Shown piece by piece: positions 19,631-29,786 of a DNA stretch of 64,000 nt. This DNA comes from Nitrosomonas sp. PY1 (GTDB lineage: Bacteria > Pseudomonadota > Gammaproteobacteria > Burkholderiales > Nitrosomonadaceae). A program made the position numbers and the translations under genes. The notes beneath the pieces were generated by a model. It ran no database searches and was not told the origin of the DNA. It saw only the letters and a program-made list of their open reading frames with translations. The first letter of the stretch is position 1, and the number at the start of each line of letters is the position of its first letter. The DNA lies in assembly GCF_022836435.1 (NCBI RefSeq), contig NZ_BQXC01000001.1, positions 1,004,121 through 1,068,120 on the forward strand. Reading direction: 5' to 3'.

Positions 19631-21502
19631 TTATACCCAGCATGAGCAGCCGAGCGCACCCCAGAAACTGTTTTGGTCGCCGGCAGCTATGGCATTCTGG
19701 TAAGCGCGTCCATGTGCATGGCCATGTACAAGGCAGCTAGTACCGCAGCCACAAGCCGTTTGAGCGAATGCGTGTAGCGATGCTGTGTTTGCTGTCGGTT
19801 TGAAATAACCACCGAAGTGATTTACTGGAGACCAATCGGGCATAGCTGGTGGCAAGGGTGGAGAAAGCGCATTGAATTCATCGTCACCATAGACAATGCG
19901 GCCGCCGACGACGGTCAGCACTGACACAAGATGGCGGATTTCGTTTTCCGGAATCTTGAAGTAATCGGCGGATAGTACGGCCAAGTCGGCATATTGGCCG
20001 GGTTTGATCTGGCCTTTGACACCCTCCTCGTTCGAGAACCAAGTATTGGCATGTGTGTACAGGCGTAATGCAGTCTCGCGATCGACGAGATTGGCTGCCG
20101 GATACAGCGGAAGATTTCCCAAAGTTTTGCCGGTAACCAGCCAATACAGCGCATTCCAGGGATCATAGCTGGCTACGCGGGTGGCGTCAGTACCTGCACC
20201 CACATTTACTCCCAGCTCCAGCATCCGTTTATAAGGCGGCGTGCGTTCCACAGCTTTATGGCCGTATCGTTGCACAAAATATTCGCCCTGATAGGCCATG
20301 CGATGCTGTATGGCAATACCGCCACCCAGTTTGGCGATACGTTCAAGATTGGCATCGGTCACAGTTTCAGCGTGATCGAAAAACCAGTGGATGCCGTCAA
20401 AGGGAATATCCCGATTCACTTTCTCGAAGACATCCAGTGAGCGGGAAATGGTTTCATTGTAAGTGGCATGCAGGCGGAATGGCCAGCGATGGCTGACAAG
20501 AATGCGTACCACAGCTTCCAGATCGTTTTCCATGTGTGGCGACATATCTGGGCGTGGCATGCGGAAATCCTCAAAATCCGCTGCGGAAAAGACCAACATT
20601 TCACCTGCGCCATTATGGCGGTAGTAACCATCGCCGTCGCCAGGTTTTATCATCTTTGTCCATTTGGCGAAATCGGTGACCTCTTCTCCGGCTTTTTGTG
20701 TAAACAAGTTATAGGCAATGCGCAGGGTCAGCTCACCCGCTTGATGCAATTCTTCAATGATCTTGTAGTCATCCGGGTAATTTTGAAAACCACCGCCGGC
20801 ATCAATGACGCTGGTGATGCCCAAGCGGTTCATTTCCCGCATGAAATGGCGTGTGGAATTGATCTGATAGTCATAAGGCAATTTAGGGCCTTGGGCAAGC
20901 GCTGCATACAGGATCAGCGCATTGGGCTCTGCCAGCAGCAGGCCTGTCGGTTCTCCGTTGGCGTCTTTGGCGATCAACCCGCCTGGTGGATTGGGTGTGT
21001 TACGGTCATAACCGCAAGCACGCAGAGCCGCACGGTTTAGCAAAGCACGGTCGTACAGATGTAAAATGAAAACTGGAGTATCCGGTGCTGCGGCATTGAT
21101 CTCATCTAGCGTCGGTAAGCGTTTTTCTGCAAACTGCATTTCAGTAAACCCACCTACCACCCGTACCCACTGCGGTGCGGGTGTGCGTGCCACCTGTTCC
21201 TTTAGGCGGCGCATGGCATCGGCCAGTGAAGGGATGCCATCCCAGCGTAATTCCAGGTTGAAATTGAGTCCGCCGCGGATAAGATGCAAATGAGAGTCGA
21301 TCAAGCCCGGAATAACACGTCGGCGATTCAGATCGATCACTTGCGTATTGCTATCCGCCAGACGCATGACCTCACTGTCACCTCCCACAGCGATGAAACG
21401 ACCATCGGCGATGGCGACAGCCGCAGCTTGCGGGTGCTGTCTATCCAGCGTGGTGAATTGGCCGTTGCGAAGGATCAGTTGAATTTTAGAGCTGCTCATC
21501 AT
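19631..21502 (-). CDS. YtcJ-like metal-dependent amidohydrolase
   Basis: 623 aa. Amidohydrolase_3 features: N-terminal 'VIPGLIDSHLHLIRGG' with the HxH metal pair (residues ~70), 'HWFFDHAETVTDANLERIA' and 'NVGAGTDATRVASYDPW' near residues 390-470 carrying further metal ligands. The C-terminus is Cys/His rich ('TACGCGTSCLVHGHAHG', 'FWGALGCSCWV'), a tail I recall from some relatives. Two start ATGs in tandem; AGGA sits just upstream. Substrate is unknown; it lies in the same operon as two isochorismatase-like hydrolases. Confidence 0.88.
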   Translation of the reverse strand: MMSSSKIQLILRNGQFTTLDRQHPQAAAVAIADGRFIAVGGDSEVMRLADSNTQVIDLNRRRVIPGLIDSHLHLIRGGLNFNLELRWDGIPSLADAMRRLKEQVARTPAPQWVRVVGGFTEMQFAEKRLPTLDEINAAAPDTPVFILHLYDRALLNRAALRACGYDRNTPNPPGGLIAKDANGEPTGLLLAEPNALILYAALAQGPKLPYDYQINSTRHFMREMNRLGITSVIDAGGGFQNYPDDYKIIEELHQAGELTLRIAYNLFTQKAGEEVTDFAKWTKMIKPGDGDGYYRHNGAGEMLVFSAADFEDFRMPRPDMSPHMENDLEAVVRILVSHRWPFRLHATYNETISRSLDVFEKVNRDIPFDGIHWFFDHAETVTDANLERIAKLGGGIAIQHRMAYQGEYFVQRYGHKAVERTPPYKRMLELGVNVGAGTDATRVASYDPWNALYWLVTGKTLGNLPLYPAANLVDRETALRLYTHANTWFSNEEGVKGQIKPGQYADLAVLSADYFKIPENEIRHLVSVLTVVGGRIVYGDDEFNALSPPLPPAMPDWSPVNHFGGYFKPTANTASLHAFAQTACGCGTSCLVHGHAHGRAYQNAIAAGDQNSFWGALGCSCWV

Positions 21503-21635
21503 TTTTTCCTTTAGACGACATGATTGGTACGACTGCTTGCGGAAAGCTCCATGCTACTGAGACTAAATTTTTCCTTGGCGGCAATAAGATGCAGAGGGAA
21601 CGCGATAGCTATCCGCTTTCGCGTTCCGTACCGTC

Positions 21636-22265
21636 TTATTTCTTGGTAATGGCGAAGTAGCTCGTCATCAGGTTGCGATAGTTAGGCAGATAGTTAGAAA
21701 ATAAAGCACCCAAGCCTTCGATATCGTTACGCCAGTCGCGGTGCAATTCGGCAGCTACGCCAAACCAGCTCATCAGTTGCACCCCGGCGGCTTGCATGCG
21801 TGCCCAAGCGGCATCGCGGGTTACTTCATTGAAAGTGCCGGAAGCATCGGTGACTACAAATACTTCGTAGCCTTCTTCGATTGCGGATAACGCCGGGAAA
21901 GCCACGCAGACTTCAGTTACCACACCGGCGATGATGAGTTGCTTACGGCCGGTTTTTTTGACCGCCTTGACGAAGTCTTCATTGTCCCAAGCATTGATAT
22001 TGCCGGGGCGAGCAATATACGGTGCATTAGGATGCATTTCCTTGATTTCCGGAACCAATGGCCCATTGGGACCGTCTTCGAAACTGGTGGTCAGGATGGT
22101 GGGCAACTTGAAATAATTGCCGCATGCGGTGATGGCCAATACGTTATTTTTGAATTCATTCGGCGAAAAATCCTGCACCAGAGAAATCAGTCCTGCTTGA
22201 TGATCAACCAGTAGTAAAGCGGCATCATCCTTGTTAAGTCTGTTGTATTTAAAGTCTTTATTCAT
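21636..22265 (-). CDS. Isochorismatase-like (YcaC-type) cysteine hydrolase
   Basis: 209 aa. Catalytic triad residues are visible: Asp in 'LLVDHQAGL', Lys in 'KTGRKQLII' region and Cys in 'VVTEVCVAFPAL'. Close to the paralogue two genes upstream (shared 'DFVKAV..TGRK' and 'VTDASG/VVDASG'), so the two probably arose by duplication. Hydrolyses an amide or vinyl-ether substrate of unknown identity. Good GAGAG ribosome site. Confidence 0.9.
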   Translation of the reverse strand: MNKDFKYNRLNKDDAALLLVDHQAGLISLVQDFSPNEFKNNVLAITACGNYFKLPTILTTSFEDGPNGPLVPEIKEMHPNAPYIARPGNINAWDNEDFVKAVKKTGRKQLIIAGVVTEVCVAFPALSAIEEGYEVFVVTDASGTFNEVTRDAAWARMQAAGVQLMSWFGVAAELHRDWRNDIEGLGALFSNYLPNYRNLMTSYFAITKK

Positions 22266-22307
22266 TGTAACTCTCTTTTTTGTTGATAATTAATTGTGTG
22301 TTATTAC

Positions 22308-22658
22308 TTAATACAGTGCGTAGAATCGATCGCTGATGATCTTCTCATCTTTCCAGTGTTGCACCGCCACCTGATCGAATTTTTTGTGACCAAGATCTTT
22401 ATGCTTGTATTCATAATGCCACTCGGTCATTGTAACGTTTTCTCCTATGGCAGTTGATATGATTTCCGATTTGAGCCATGCTTCAACCCCTTCGAATAAT
22501 TCGGATTCGCGGGCTTTGGCTTGCTCCAATCCTTTCGCCACCACATCGTTTTTTTCGACCACGATGCAATCGGGATGGTAATACTTATCCATCGATTCCA
22601 GAATCTCACCCTTGAGGATCATCTGGTTCAAATCGTTGAGTTTTTCTTCTAAAGTCAT
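22308..22658 (-). CDS. SnoaL/NTF2-like small protein
   Basis: 116 aa, cone-shaped NTF2-like fold predicted from the pattern: N-terminal helices with 'ESMDKYYHPDCIVVEKNDV' and strands 'VTMTEWHYEYKHK' and 'QVAVQHWKDEKIISDRFYAL'. Such proteins act as small hydrolases, cyclases or ligand-binding subunits. It sits between the two isochorismatase-like genes with gaps of only 7 and 42 bp, implying a shared pathway. Confidence 0.85.
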   Translation of the reverse strand: MTLEEKLNDLNQMILKGEILESMDKYYHPDCIVVEKNDVVAKGLEQAKARESELFEGVEAWLKSEIISTAIGENVTMTEWHYEYKHKDLGHKKFDQVAVQHWKDEKIISDRFYALY

Positions 22659-22665
22659 GTTATTC

Positions 22666-23298
22666 CTAATGTTTTGCTTTCTGCACAGCCTGGGCTTTGT
22701 CGTAGCTCTCGATCAACAGCCGGTAATGCAACATAGGGTAATCAGCATAAAGATCGGCAAATTCTTTAGCTTCTGGTCGATTCCAAGTCACCTGCAATTC
22801 GGAAAGAACTGCGAGTGTATCGATAGGAATAACACCGGCCTGCACAATACGGGCAATGGTTAAATCCGTAGCCATTTTGCTCCAATTACCCGAGGCATCC
22901 ACCACAGCATAAACTTTATAGCCGGCGGCTACCGCACTGATAGATGGGAAGGCCATGCACACGCTGGTCAGTGTACCCGCCAGGATCAGCGTTTTGCGAC
23001 CGGTGGCTTCGACAGCTTTGACAAAATCAGGACTATCCCAAACATTGATTTCGCCGCGGCGTCCCACGTATTGCGCATGCGGAGCAGCTTCATGAATTTC
23101 CGGAATCAGCGGGCCATTCGGACCATCCGGAACGGAAGCAGAAGTAATGACCGGGATCTTGAGTATTGTAGCAATTTTGGCAAGTGCGATAGCATTGCGG
23201 CGCAAATCAGCTATTGGAACATCTTTCACCAGTTGAAACAAGCCGCTCTGATGATCGATCAGCAGCATCAAAGTTTCGTCGGGATTGATATGGCTCAT
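22666..23298 (-). CDS. Isochorismatase-like (YcaC-type) cysteine hydrolase
   Basis: 210 aa paralogue of the gene at 21636. Asp in '[13 protein letters not shown]', Lys in 'ATGRKTLIL', nucleophilic Cys in '[12 protein letters not shown]'. AGGAG ribosome site 11 bp upstream. Downstream of pirin on the same strand, in the HxlR-adjacent operon. Confidence 0.9.
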   Translation of the reverse strand: MSHINPDETLMLLIDHQSGLFQLVKDVPIADLRRNAIALAKIATILKIPVITSASVPDGPNGPLIPEIHEAAPHAQYVGRRGEINVWDSPDFVKAVEATGRKTLILAGTLTSVCMAFPSISAVAAGYKVYAVVDASGNWSKMATDLTIARIVQAGVIPIDTLAVLSELQVTWNRPEAKEFADLYADYPMLHYRLLIESYDKAQAVQKAKH

Positions 23299-23381
23299 TC
23301 TATTTGTTTCTCCTATGAGTTGATTAAAAAATTACCGTCTAAAAACGAGGCTGGTTAGTTAACAGAAAATTGGCGTAGCGC

Positions 23382-24274
23382 TTATGATATTCTGCCCATT
23401 TTGCCACTTTGATAGTCTATTTTGGCTTGGCGTATTTCCTCAGCCGTATTCATGACAAAGGGGCCGCTACCTACGATAGGCTCATCAATCGGTTCGCCGC
23501 ACAACAATAGTGCGATGGTATTGGGTTCGCTACTGACTTGGATATGACTGCCTGCTCGGTCAAATAATCCAACTTCCGCTATACCGATAGTTTCAGCATT
23601 ATTAACGTGCACCGATCCTTTGAGTACTGCTAGCAATGTATTGTGGCCATCCGGAACGGTGAGGTCGATAGACTGCTCACCGGTCAATCGCAAATCCCAT
23701 ACGTTAATTGGCGTAAAGGTATGCGCTGGTCCGGTAGCTTTGCCGAATTCCCCGCAATGACACGCACCTTGCCTTTATTCTCCGGTAGGTCGATGATAGG
23801 AATTTGATTCGCCAAAATACTTTGATAGCGGGGTGGAGACATTTTGTCCTTGGCTGGCAAATTCACCCACAATTGTACCATTTCTAGTACGCCACCATGT
23901 TGCGCAAAGTCGCGACCGTGAAATTCTTCATGCACCAGACCGGAAGCAGCCGTCATCCATTGAACATCACCTGGACCGATCTTGCCGCCACCGCCGGAAC
24001 TGTCGCGATGCTCTACTTCGCCGCTATATACAATAGTAACCGTTTCAAAACCACGATGGGGGTGTTCTCCAACACCATGACGCTGCTCGGTTGGTGGAAA
24101 TTTCATTGGCCCTGCATAATCGAATAATAAGAAAGGGCTAATCATGGGTCCTAACGCTGAGTAAGAAAACAGCGTACGTACTGGAAAACCATCACCAACC
24201 CAATGTTGGTTCACATTTCGTTGAACGCGTAACAGTTTTTTTTCAGATACTTTGGATTGCATTGTTTTTGGCAT
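23382..24274 (-). pseudogene. Pirin-family protein, frameshifted
   Basis: The first part, from ATG 24274 (GGAG 9 bp upstream), has the pirin cupin: 'GVGEHPHRGFETVTIVYSGE' and 'WMTAASGLVHEEFHG' hold the metal-binding His/Glu set. The frame breaks at the C-run at 23750-23753; with one more base the minus strand would read 'IAGEFGKATGPAHTFTPINV' and join the Pirin_C half ('LRLTGEQSIDLTVPDGHN'), which ends at 23382. This is a single-base deletion in a homopolymer, so either a real recent pseudogene or a sequencing error. Pirins are Fe-binding, some with quercetinase activity. Confidence 0.88.
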
Positions 24275-24381
24275 GGTTTTTATCTCCGACAAGGTTTTAT
24301 ACTCATATGATAGATTAATATCAATCATCCGATTAAATTACAAGTACGCACAAAAAAGATACTGCAAAAAAGAGATTAAAC

Positions 24382-24702
24382 ATGCCAAATAAAGAAGCTT
24401 ATTGTTTTGTTGAAGTTACATTGAAAGTAATTGGGGGACGCTGGAAGGTTCTAATTATCCATCAATTATTGTATGGAACAATGCGGTTCAATCAACTGCA
24501 ACGGAACTTGACAGGTATTACTCACCGCACTTTAAGTCGGCAGCTGCAAGAAATGGAAGCGCACCAAATAGTTATCAGAAATGATTTCAACGAGACCCCT
24601 CCGCGCGTTGAATATTCGCTATCCCCATTAGGATATTCACTCAAGTCAATTCTGCTTGCGATGGATGAATGGGGGAAAAACTATGGTATTGGAGATAAAT
24701 AA
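24382..24702 (+). CDS. HxlR-family winged-helix regulator
   Basis: 106 aa. Typical HxlR pattern: 'GGRWKVLIIHQLLYGTMRFNQLQRNLTGITHRTLSRQLQEME' (core 'RFNQLQRNLTGITHRTLS') and wing 'YSLSPLGYSL'. Divergent from the pirin gene with a 107 bp shared gap, so it probably controls the pirin-to-MFS block. HxlR proteins often sense quinones or electrophiles; the single Cys near the N-terminus ('AYCFVEVTLKVIGGRW') is in the position of the redox Cys seen in many members. Confidence 0.9.
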   Translation: MPNKEAYCFVEVTLKVIGGRWKVLIIHQLLYGTMRFNQLQRNLTGITHRTLSRQLQEMEAHQIVIRNDFNETPPRVEYSLSPLGYSLKSILLAMDEWGKNYGIGDK

Positions 24703-24980
24703 AAGCAAGCGCTTAAGTTTCCTTGCCGAGTTTAGGCAAGGTCCATGAATTACCAAATTAATTTCCAACCGATACAACTAGCTTTTTCTGATCATTTTTT
24801 AATCAATGTCAACGCAGAGTGAGAATCCGGATGCGGTCTGGCTAAAGAAGAATAAGAATTGCAGCTTGGCTATCGCAGCTATCAATGGTATGCATATTGA
24901 GGCGAATCGAGCGCAGTCAATAAATACCGAGAAATTCTCTCGGTTGTGCAGAGGCTTATGTTTATTCAGTCAAATGTATA

Positions 24981-27302
24981 TCATGAAATTTTGCTTGATT
25001 TATAGCTGTTGATTTTGTTCTTTTCATGTTGGCGAGATAGTAGTAACTTTGAAATTGCATTAGCTTTAATTGGCTTGCTAAATAGAAATCCCTGCGCTTT
25101 TTCACAGCCAAGGTTTCTTGAGATATTTAATTGTTCCGGTTTTTCAACACCTTCAGCAATTATCTGGTGTCCCAGTTTTCGCCCCATTTCTATCATAGAA
25201 CTTATCAAGATTAATGCTTGTTCATCGATCAGCATATCGTTAACAAAAAATTTGTCTATTTTTAGGTGGTCAACTTTAAGGTGCTTAAGTGAAGCAAAAG
25301 ATGAATAACCTGTGCCGAAATCATCGATTGCTAATGACACACCCAGATCTTTTAAATCTTGAAAAATGGAAAGATTCCGCGGGTCGGTCTGCACGATATT
25401 TTCTGTAACTTCTAACTCCAATTCTATTGGGGCTATACCTATTTCCTCAATAATACGTTTAATTACTGATACAAACTCCTGGTCAAGAAAAAGGATTGGA
25501 GAAATGTTCACTGCCATGCGCAATGTGCGAACCCCCTCTTTTTTCCAGGCTACCAATTGACGGCAGGCTGTTCTTAATACCCATTCGGTCAGCGGTTTAA
25601 TCATGCCGATTTTTTCAGCTGTAGCAATAAAATTAATTGGTGGGATTTGACCTAATTCTGGATGACGCCACCTCGACAATGCTTCAAAGCCAAAGATATT
25701 GCCAGTGCTTATTTCAATCTGAGGCTGATAAACGAGTGATAATTGTTGCTTTTCAATTGCTTCCCTAAGGTTTTGCTCAATTTGAAAACGATACTGCGCT
25801 TTCTGGGTAAGCTCCGTTTTATAGAAAGCATACTGATTCTTTCCATTTTCCTTCGCTTTATAAAGCGAGGTATCGCTTGCCTTTAACAGTGATGAAAAAT
25901 CTTTTCCATCATCAGGGAAATATGCAATACCAATACTGCAAGAGGGTGTGAGTTTTCTGGAATAAATCTCGATTGGTTGCGCGATTGCATGAAGACAACG
26001 TTTTGCAATATTGGTGGCGTAGCTATCTTCTATTTCTTCAACGAGAATGCAGAACTCATCGCCACCAATGCGTGCAATAAAGTCAACTTCATGGCACGTG
26101 TGTATCAGGCGCTTCGCTATAGTCTTAAGAAGCAGGTCACCCGCATCGTGCCCCATGCTGTCGTTAATGCTCTTGAAATCGTCTAGATCAATATAGAGCA
26201 ATGCAAAACAATGATTATGCCGAGTCGATGTCTTGGTTATTTCTTCGATGCGTTGAGAAAAAGAGGCACGGCTCGGAAGCCCTGTTAATTCATCGGTATA
26301 GGCTAGTATTCGTATGCGCTTCTGAGCTTGATCTCGCTCCATGACTATCCCCGCCAATCTTGCTCCAGCTTTTAGATCTTTTAGTTCCTTTTCGTTAGGA
26401 AGTGCAGGGTGATTGTAGTACATACCGAAAGCACCTAAAATTTTCCCGCTGGAGTTACTAATGGGTTCAGACCAACAGCAACGCATTCCATGGGGGAGTG
26501 CTAAATGCTTGATTTCTTTCCATTTAGGGTCTGTTTCAATATTTTCGACGAGAACACGTTTTCCTGTATAAGTGGATGTTCCACACGAGCCAACATTGGG
26601 TCCATATTCCAGGCCATTTACTGCGTCACAATATTCTTTTGGTAGGCTTGGAGCTCCTCCATGCAGGAGTTTATTGCCTTCTAGCTCAAGCATAGAACAT
26701 CGCATTCCAGGATGGCGAGCCTCGTACATCAAGGCAATTGCATCATAGATATCTGCTGCGGGCTGTCCTATGGCAATCATCTCAAGAATTTCTGTGTTTT
26801 TATTATCAGATAATTCTGTATTTTTACGCTCTGTTATATCGATATGTGTCCCAACCAAGCGAACCGGCTTATTATCAGATCCATGAGTTACAAGAAATGC
26901 ACGGGATAACACATAAATCTCATGACCATCCTTATGACGTATACGCATTTCAACTTCATAGGAATCTGCTCGGCCAGCTATGTAGTCTTGAACTTTTTCC
27001 AAGACTCTGTTCTTGTCATCGGGATGAACCAAGTTTGCCCAGGTATCTAAGTTGTTACCAAGTTCGTTTTCTGCATAGCCCAGCATGCTTTTCCAGCGTG
27101 GCGAATAATAGACTTCATTCGTTTCAAGATTCCAGTCCCAAAGTCCATCATTAGCACCGCGCATTGCCAGAGAAAATCGCTCTTCACTGATATAAAGTTC
27201 GGTTGTACGTTTTTCTATTATTAGCTTGATGGCAGCCAATTCTGCATATAGCCGCTGTATTTCTTCAAGTAATTGAGGCTTGGATCGATTCATATAAGCC
27301 AT
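24981..27302 (-). CDS. PAS-GAF-GGDEF-EAL cyclic-di-GMP signalling protein
   Basis: 773 aa, no membrane segments. A PAS domain with PAC motif (residues ~40-160), a GAF domain (~170-320), GGDEF with the intact motif 'RIGGDEF' (~330-490), and EAL with 'EALSRWRHP' and 'DDFGTGYSSF' (~505-760). Both catalytic signatures look intact, so it could make or degrade c-di-GMP. The GAF part contains 'NVGSCGTSTYTGKRVLVENI', common in such sensors. Single gene, not in an obvious operon. Confidence 0.93.
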   Translation of the reverse strand: MAYMNRSKPQLLEEIQRLYAELAAIKLIIEKRTTELYISEERFSLAMRGANDGLWDWNLETNEVYYSPRWKSMLGYAENELGNNLDTWANLVHPDDKNRVLEKVQDYIAGRADSYEVEMRIRHKDGHEIYVLSRAFLVTHGSDNKPVRLVGTHIDITERKNTELSDNKNTEILEMIAIGQPAADIYDAIALMYEARHPGMRCSMLELEGNKLLHGGAPSLPKEYCDAVNGLEYGPNVGSCGTSTYTGKRVLVENIETDPKWKEIKHLALPHGMRCCWSEPISNSSGKILGAFGMYYNHPALPNEKELKDLKAGARLAGIVMERDQAQKRIRILAYTDELTGLPSRASFSQRIEEITKTSTRHNHCFALLYIDLDDFKSINDSMGHDAGDLLLKTIAKRLIHTCHEVDFIARIGGDEFCILVEEIEDSYATNIAKRCLHAIAQPIEIYSRKLTPSCSIGIAYFPDDGKDFSSLLKASDTSLYKAKENGKNQYAFYKTELTQKAQYRFQIEQNLREAIEKQQLSLVYQPQIEISTGNIFGFEALSRWRHPELGQIPPINFIATAEKIGMIKPLTEWVLRTACRQLVAWKKEGVRTLRMAVNISPILFLDQEFVSVIKRIIEEIGIAPIELELEVTENIVQTDPRNLSIFQDLKDLGVSLAIDDFGTGYSSFASLKHLKVDHLKIDKFFVNDMLIDEQALILISSMIEMGRKLGHQIIAEGVEKPEQLNISRNLGCEKAQGFLFSKPIKANAISKLLLSRQHEKNKINSYKSSKIS

Positions 27303-27666
27303 AGATATTTTGATAACAGGCCAGTATCAAAGTTAACGGCAAAAATAGAGTAGGTAGTAGAAATTTAAACAAGCATTTAACAATAAACTATATTTGCCAT
27401 TCTACTATTAGTGAAAGCATAATAGCACAATAGCCTCTTTTAGAACCATGGTTTTTTTATGTGAGGATCTTGTTTTGCTACATAAGGATTTTCACCACTT
27501 AGATTGTACCCTGGCGATCATATTTGGGCGGCTTGTATTACCTGTTCAAGACACTCAGTCAGCTTTTTGATGGTTATTCTGATATAGATATGATTAAACG
27601 TGAATCGGTTGACTGAGTATCAGCAGTGCAGTGGTGATTGCTTGCTCGGATGCTACTGCATCTGAG
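27303..27666. other. Intergenic region, no gene seen
   Basis: About 364 bp between two leftward genes. The only structure noticed is the inverted repeat ACTCAGTCA (27553-27561) / TGACTGAGT (27610-27618) separated by 48 bp. No clear T-run follows it, so I do not call a terminator. Confidence 0.5.
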
Positions 27667-28407
27667 TTATAGCGCGATACTTCTGCCACCATCCACTGCA
27701 ATCACCTGTCCAGTGATGTAGGGTGCATCTGTTATCAAGAAGCATACTGTTTTTGCGATATCATCGGGCTCGCCGCAACGTTTCAATAAAGTACCTGCAA
27801 TCGTAGCTTGACGTTCCGATTCATCTGCCCATTTTCCTGTTTCCGGCCAAAGAATTGGGCCGGGCGATACGCCATTAACGCGTACTTCGGGTGCCATTTC
27901 AACTGCAAGTGAGCGCGTAAGTGCGAGCAAGCCGCCCTTGGCTGCGTTGTAAATTACATAGTTTCTCAAAGGTCGCTCAGTATGAATATCGATAATGTTT
28001 ACAATGCAACCGTGTTGCTTTTTCAAATGAGTTGAAGCCGCTTGAGATAAAAATAACGGTGCGCGTAAATTGCTCCCGATGAGATCATGCCAATTTTCTT
28101 GCGTACATTCATTTAATGGTGTTGCGAAGAAGCTTGATGCATTGTTGACTAATCCGTCTAATTGTCCAAATTGTTGTACGGAGGATTCTATTAAATCTGG
28201 TAATCGCTGGTGATCGAGTAAATCGGCTTGAACCAACGCAACTGAGTTTTTGCGTTGTTGGTTTAGCTCTTTTTGCAAGGCACTAGCTTCTTTGAGGGAA
28301 GAATGGTAATGAATTACCAATTTAGCTCCGTGTGCATGTAATCGACGACAAATTGCCGCACCGACGCGTTTTGCGCCTCCTGTGATCAATATAACTTTGT
28401 TTTGCAC
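27667..28407 (-). CDS. Pteridine reductase-like short-chain dehydrogenase
   Basis: 246 aa. 'LITGGAKRVGAAICRRLH' is the TGxxxRxG cofactor motif of pteridine reductases/FolM; 'NNASSF', catalytic 'YNAAKGG' and 'GVSPGPILWP' follow. Likely reduces dihydro-pterins with NADPH. I chose GTG 28407, since AAGGAG lies 5 nt upstream; the GTG at 28413 would overlap its own ribosome site. Divergent from the MidA-type methyltransferase, a pairing common in betaproteobacteria. Confidence 0.88.
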   Translation of the reverse strand: MQNKVILITGGAKRVGAAICRRLHAHGAKLVIHYHSSLKEASALQKELNQQRKNSVALVQADLLDHQRLPDLIESSVQQFGQLDGLVNNASSFFATPLNECTQENWHDLIGSNLRAPLFLSQAASTHLKKQHGCIVNIIDIHTERPLRNYVIYNAAKGGLLALTRSLAVEMAPEVRVNGVSPGPILWPETGKWADESERQATIAGTLLKRCGEPDDIAKTVCFLITDAPYITGQVIAVDGGRSIAL

Positions 28408-28503
28408 ATTCACTCCTTGAGTTGATTCTCGAGATGACCTGCTAAACTAGCATTTTGTTGATGAATGTTTTTCTAAAATTTACCATAAATAAACTACTTG
28501 CTG

Positions 28504-29700
28504 ATGTTGTTACAGACTACTTTACCACCGGCTGATGAGAATGCGCTGTCGCATAGTCATGCGCTAACATTGCTTATCCGGGAAAAAATTCATAATGCGG
28601 GAGGTTGGATATCTTTTGAGCAATTTATGAATCTGGCGTTGTATGCTCCGGGTTTGGGTTATTACAACGGTGGAGCTACTAAATTTGGATGGGCTGGCGA
28701 TTTTACTACCGCTCCAGAAATATCTTCGTTGTTTGGGCGTACGTTGGCGCGACAGTTGATGCAAATTGCGGAACAATTAAATCCGTTCAATATTTTGGAA
28801 TTCGGTGCGGGGTCGGGTCAATTGGCGTCGGATATTTTGTTGGCTCTCGAGCAATTCGACCACTTGCCGGAAAAATATCTGATACTGGAGGTTAGCGCGG
28901 AGTTACGTGAACGCCAAAGAAACTGGTTTTTGGAAAAAATACCGCATTTGATGTCGCGTATCGAGTTTTTACAGCAATTGCCCATGCAGTTTAACGGTGC
29001 GATACTTGCGAACGAAGTGCTTGATGCGATGCCTGTTCATATGATTGTGTGGCAGCAAGATCAGATTTTGGAGCGTGGTGTTATATGGGAAAATGAACAG
29101 TTAACCTGGCGAGATTATTTGATTCAAGATACGCAGTTGCTGGATACTGCACGCCGATTACAACCATGGATAATGGGCGATCATGATTCGAATAAAACCT
29201 TTCACTCTTATGTGAGCGAAATTAACCTGGCTGCTCGATATTTTTTGAAAAGCTTGTCGCAAATGTTGCAGCAGGGTGTGATGCTATTCATTGATTATGG
29301 TTTTGGGCGTAGCGAATATTATCACGCACAACGTAGTCAGGGCACTTTGATGTGTCATTATCGCCACCATGCACACGATGATCCATTAAACTTGCCTGGG
29401 CTGCAAGATATCACTAGCCACGTTGATTTCAGCGCGCTTATCGATGCAGCGGACAGTAATGGGCTCGATTTAATCGGTTATACTACGCAAGCACACTTTC
29501 TAATGAACTGTGGAATCACTGAAGTTTTGTTACAATCCGCTTCACCGGGTAGCGTAAATTATTTGTCTCAGGCAAATCAACTGCAAAAATTAGTGAGTCC
29601 TGCTGAAATGGGGGAATTGTTTAAAGTCATCGCTTTTGGAAAGCATATTTCGGAACCGCTGATTGGATTTCATCGGGGTGATCGAAGTCGTTTGTTATGA
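28504..29700 (+). CDS. MidA/NDUFAF7-like SAM-dependent methyltransferase (DUF185)
   Basis: 398 aa from ATG 28504 (a TTG two codons upstream is also open). DUF185 hallmarks: 'YAPGLGYYNGG', 'GDFTTAPEISSLFGR', 'LEFGAGSGQLASDIL' (SAM site), 'ILANEVLDAMPV' and 'LFIDYGFGRSEYYH'. The mitochondrial relative methylates an arginine of complex I; the bacterial substrate is not established. Confidence 0.92.
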   Translation: MLLQTTLPPADENALSHSHALTLLIREKIHNAGGWISFEQFMNLALYAPGLGYYNGGATKFGWAGDFTTAPEISSLFGRTLARQLMQIAEQLNPFNILEFGAGSGQLASDILLALEQFDHLPEKYLILEVSAELRERQRNWFLEKIPHLMSRIEFLQQLPMQFNGAILANEVLDAMPVHMIVWQQDQILERGVIWENEQLTWRDYLIQDTQLLDTARRLQPWIMGDHDSNKTFHSYVSEINLAARYFLKSLSQMLQQGVMLFIDYGFGRSEYYHAQRSQGTLMCHYRHHAHDDPLNLPGLQDITSHVDFSALIDAADSNGLDLIGYTTQAHFLMNCGITEVLLQSASPGSVNYLSQANQLQKLVSPAEMGELFKVIAFGKHISEPLIGFHRGDRSRLL

Positions 29701-29786
29701 AGCGCAATATACACAATCAATCAATTAAAACGATTTAAAAATATACTGATATAAGCTCAGCGCACTGCTGAGTTTGAACTGTTCCG

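Noticed and set aside
20468..21040. 190-codon plus-strand ORF inside the amidohydrolase
   Set aside because: Antisense to a conserved 623-aa enzyme with metal-site motifs; a shadow frame.
24806..25012. 68-codon plus-strand ORF after hxlR
   Set aside because: No ribosome site, no recognisable sequence and it overlaps the end of the GGDEF-EAL gene.
27553..27618. Terminator from the ACTCAGTCA/TGACTGAGT inverted repeat
   Set aside because: The arms are 48 bp apart and no T-run follows on either strand.
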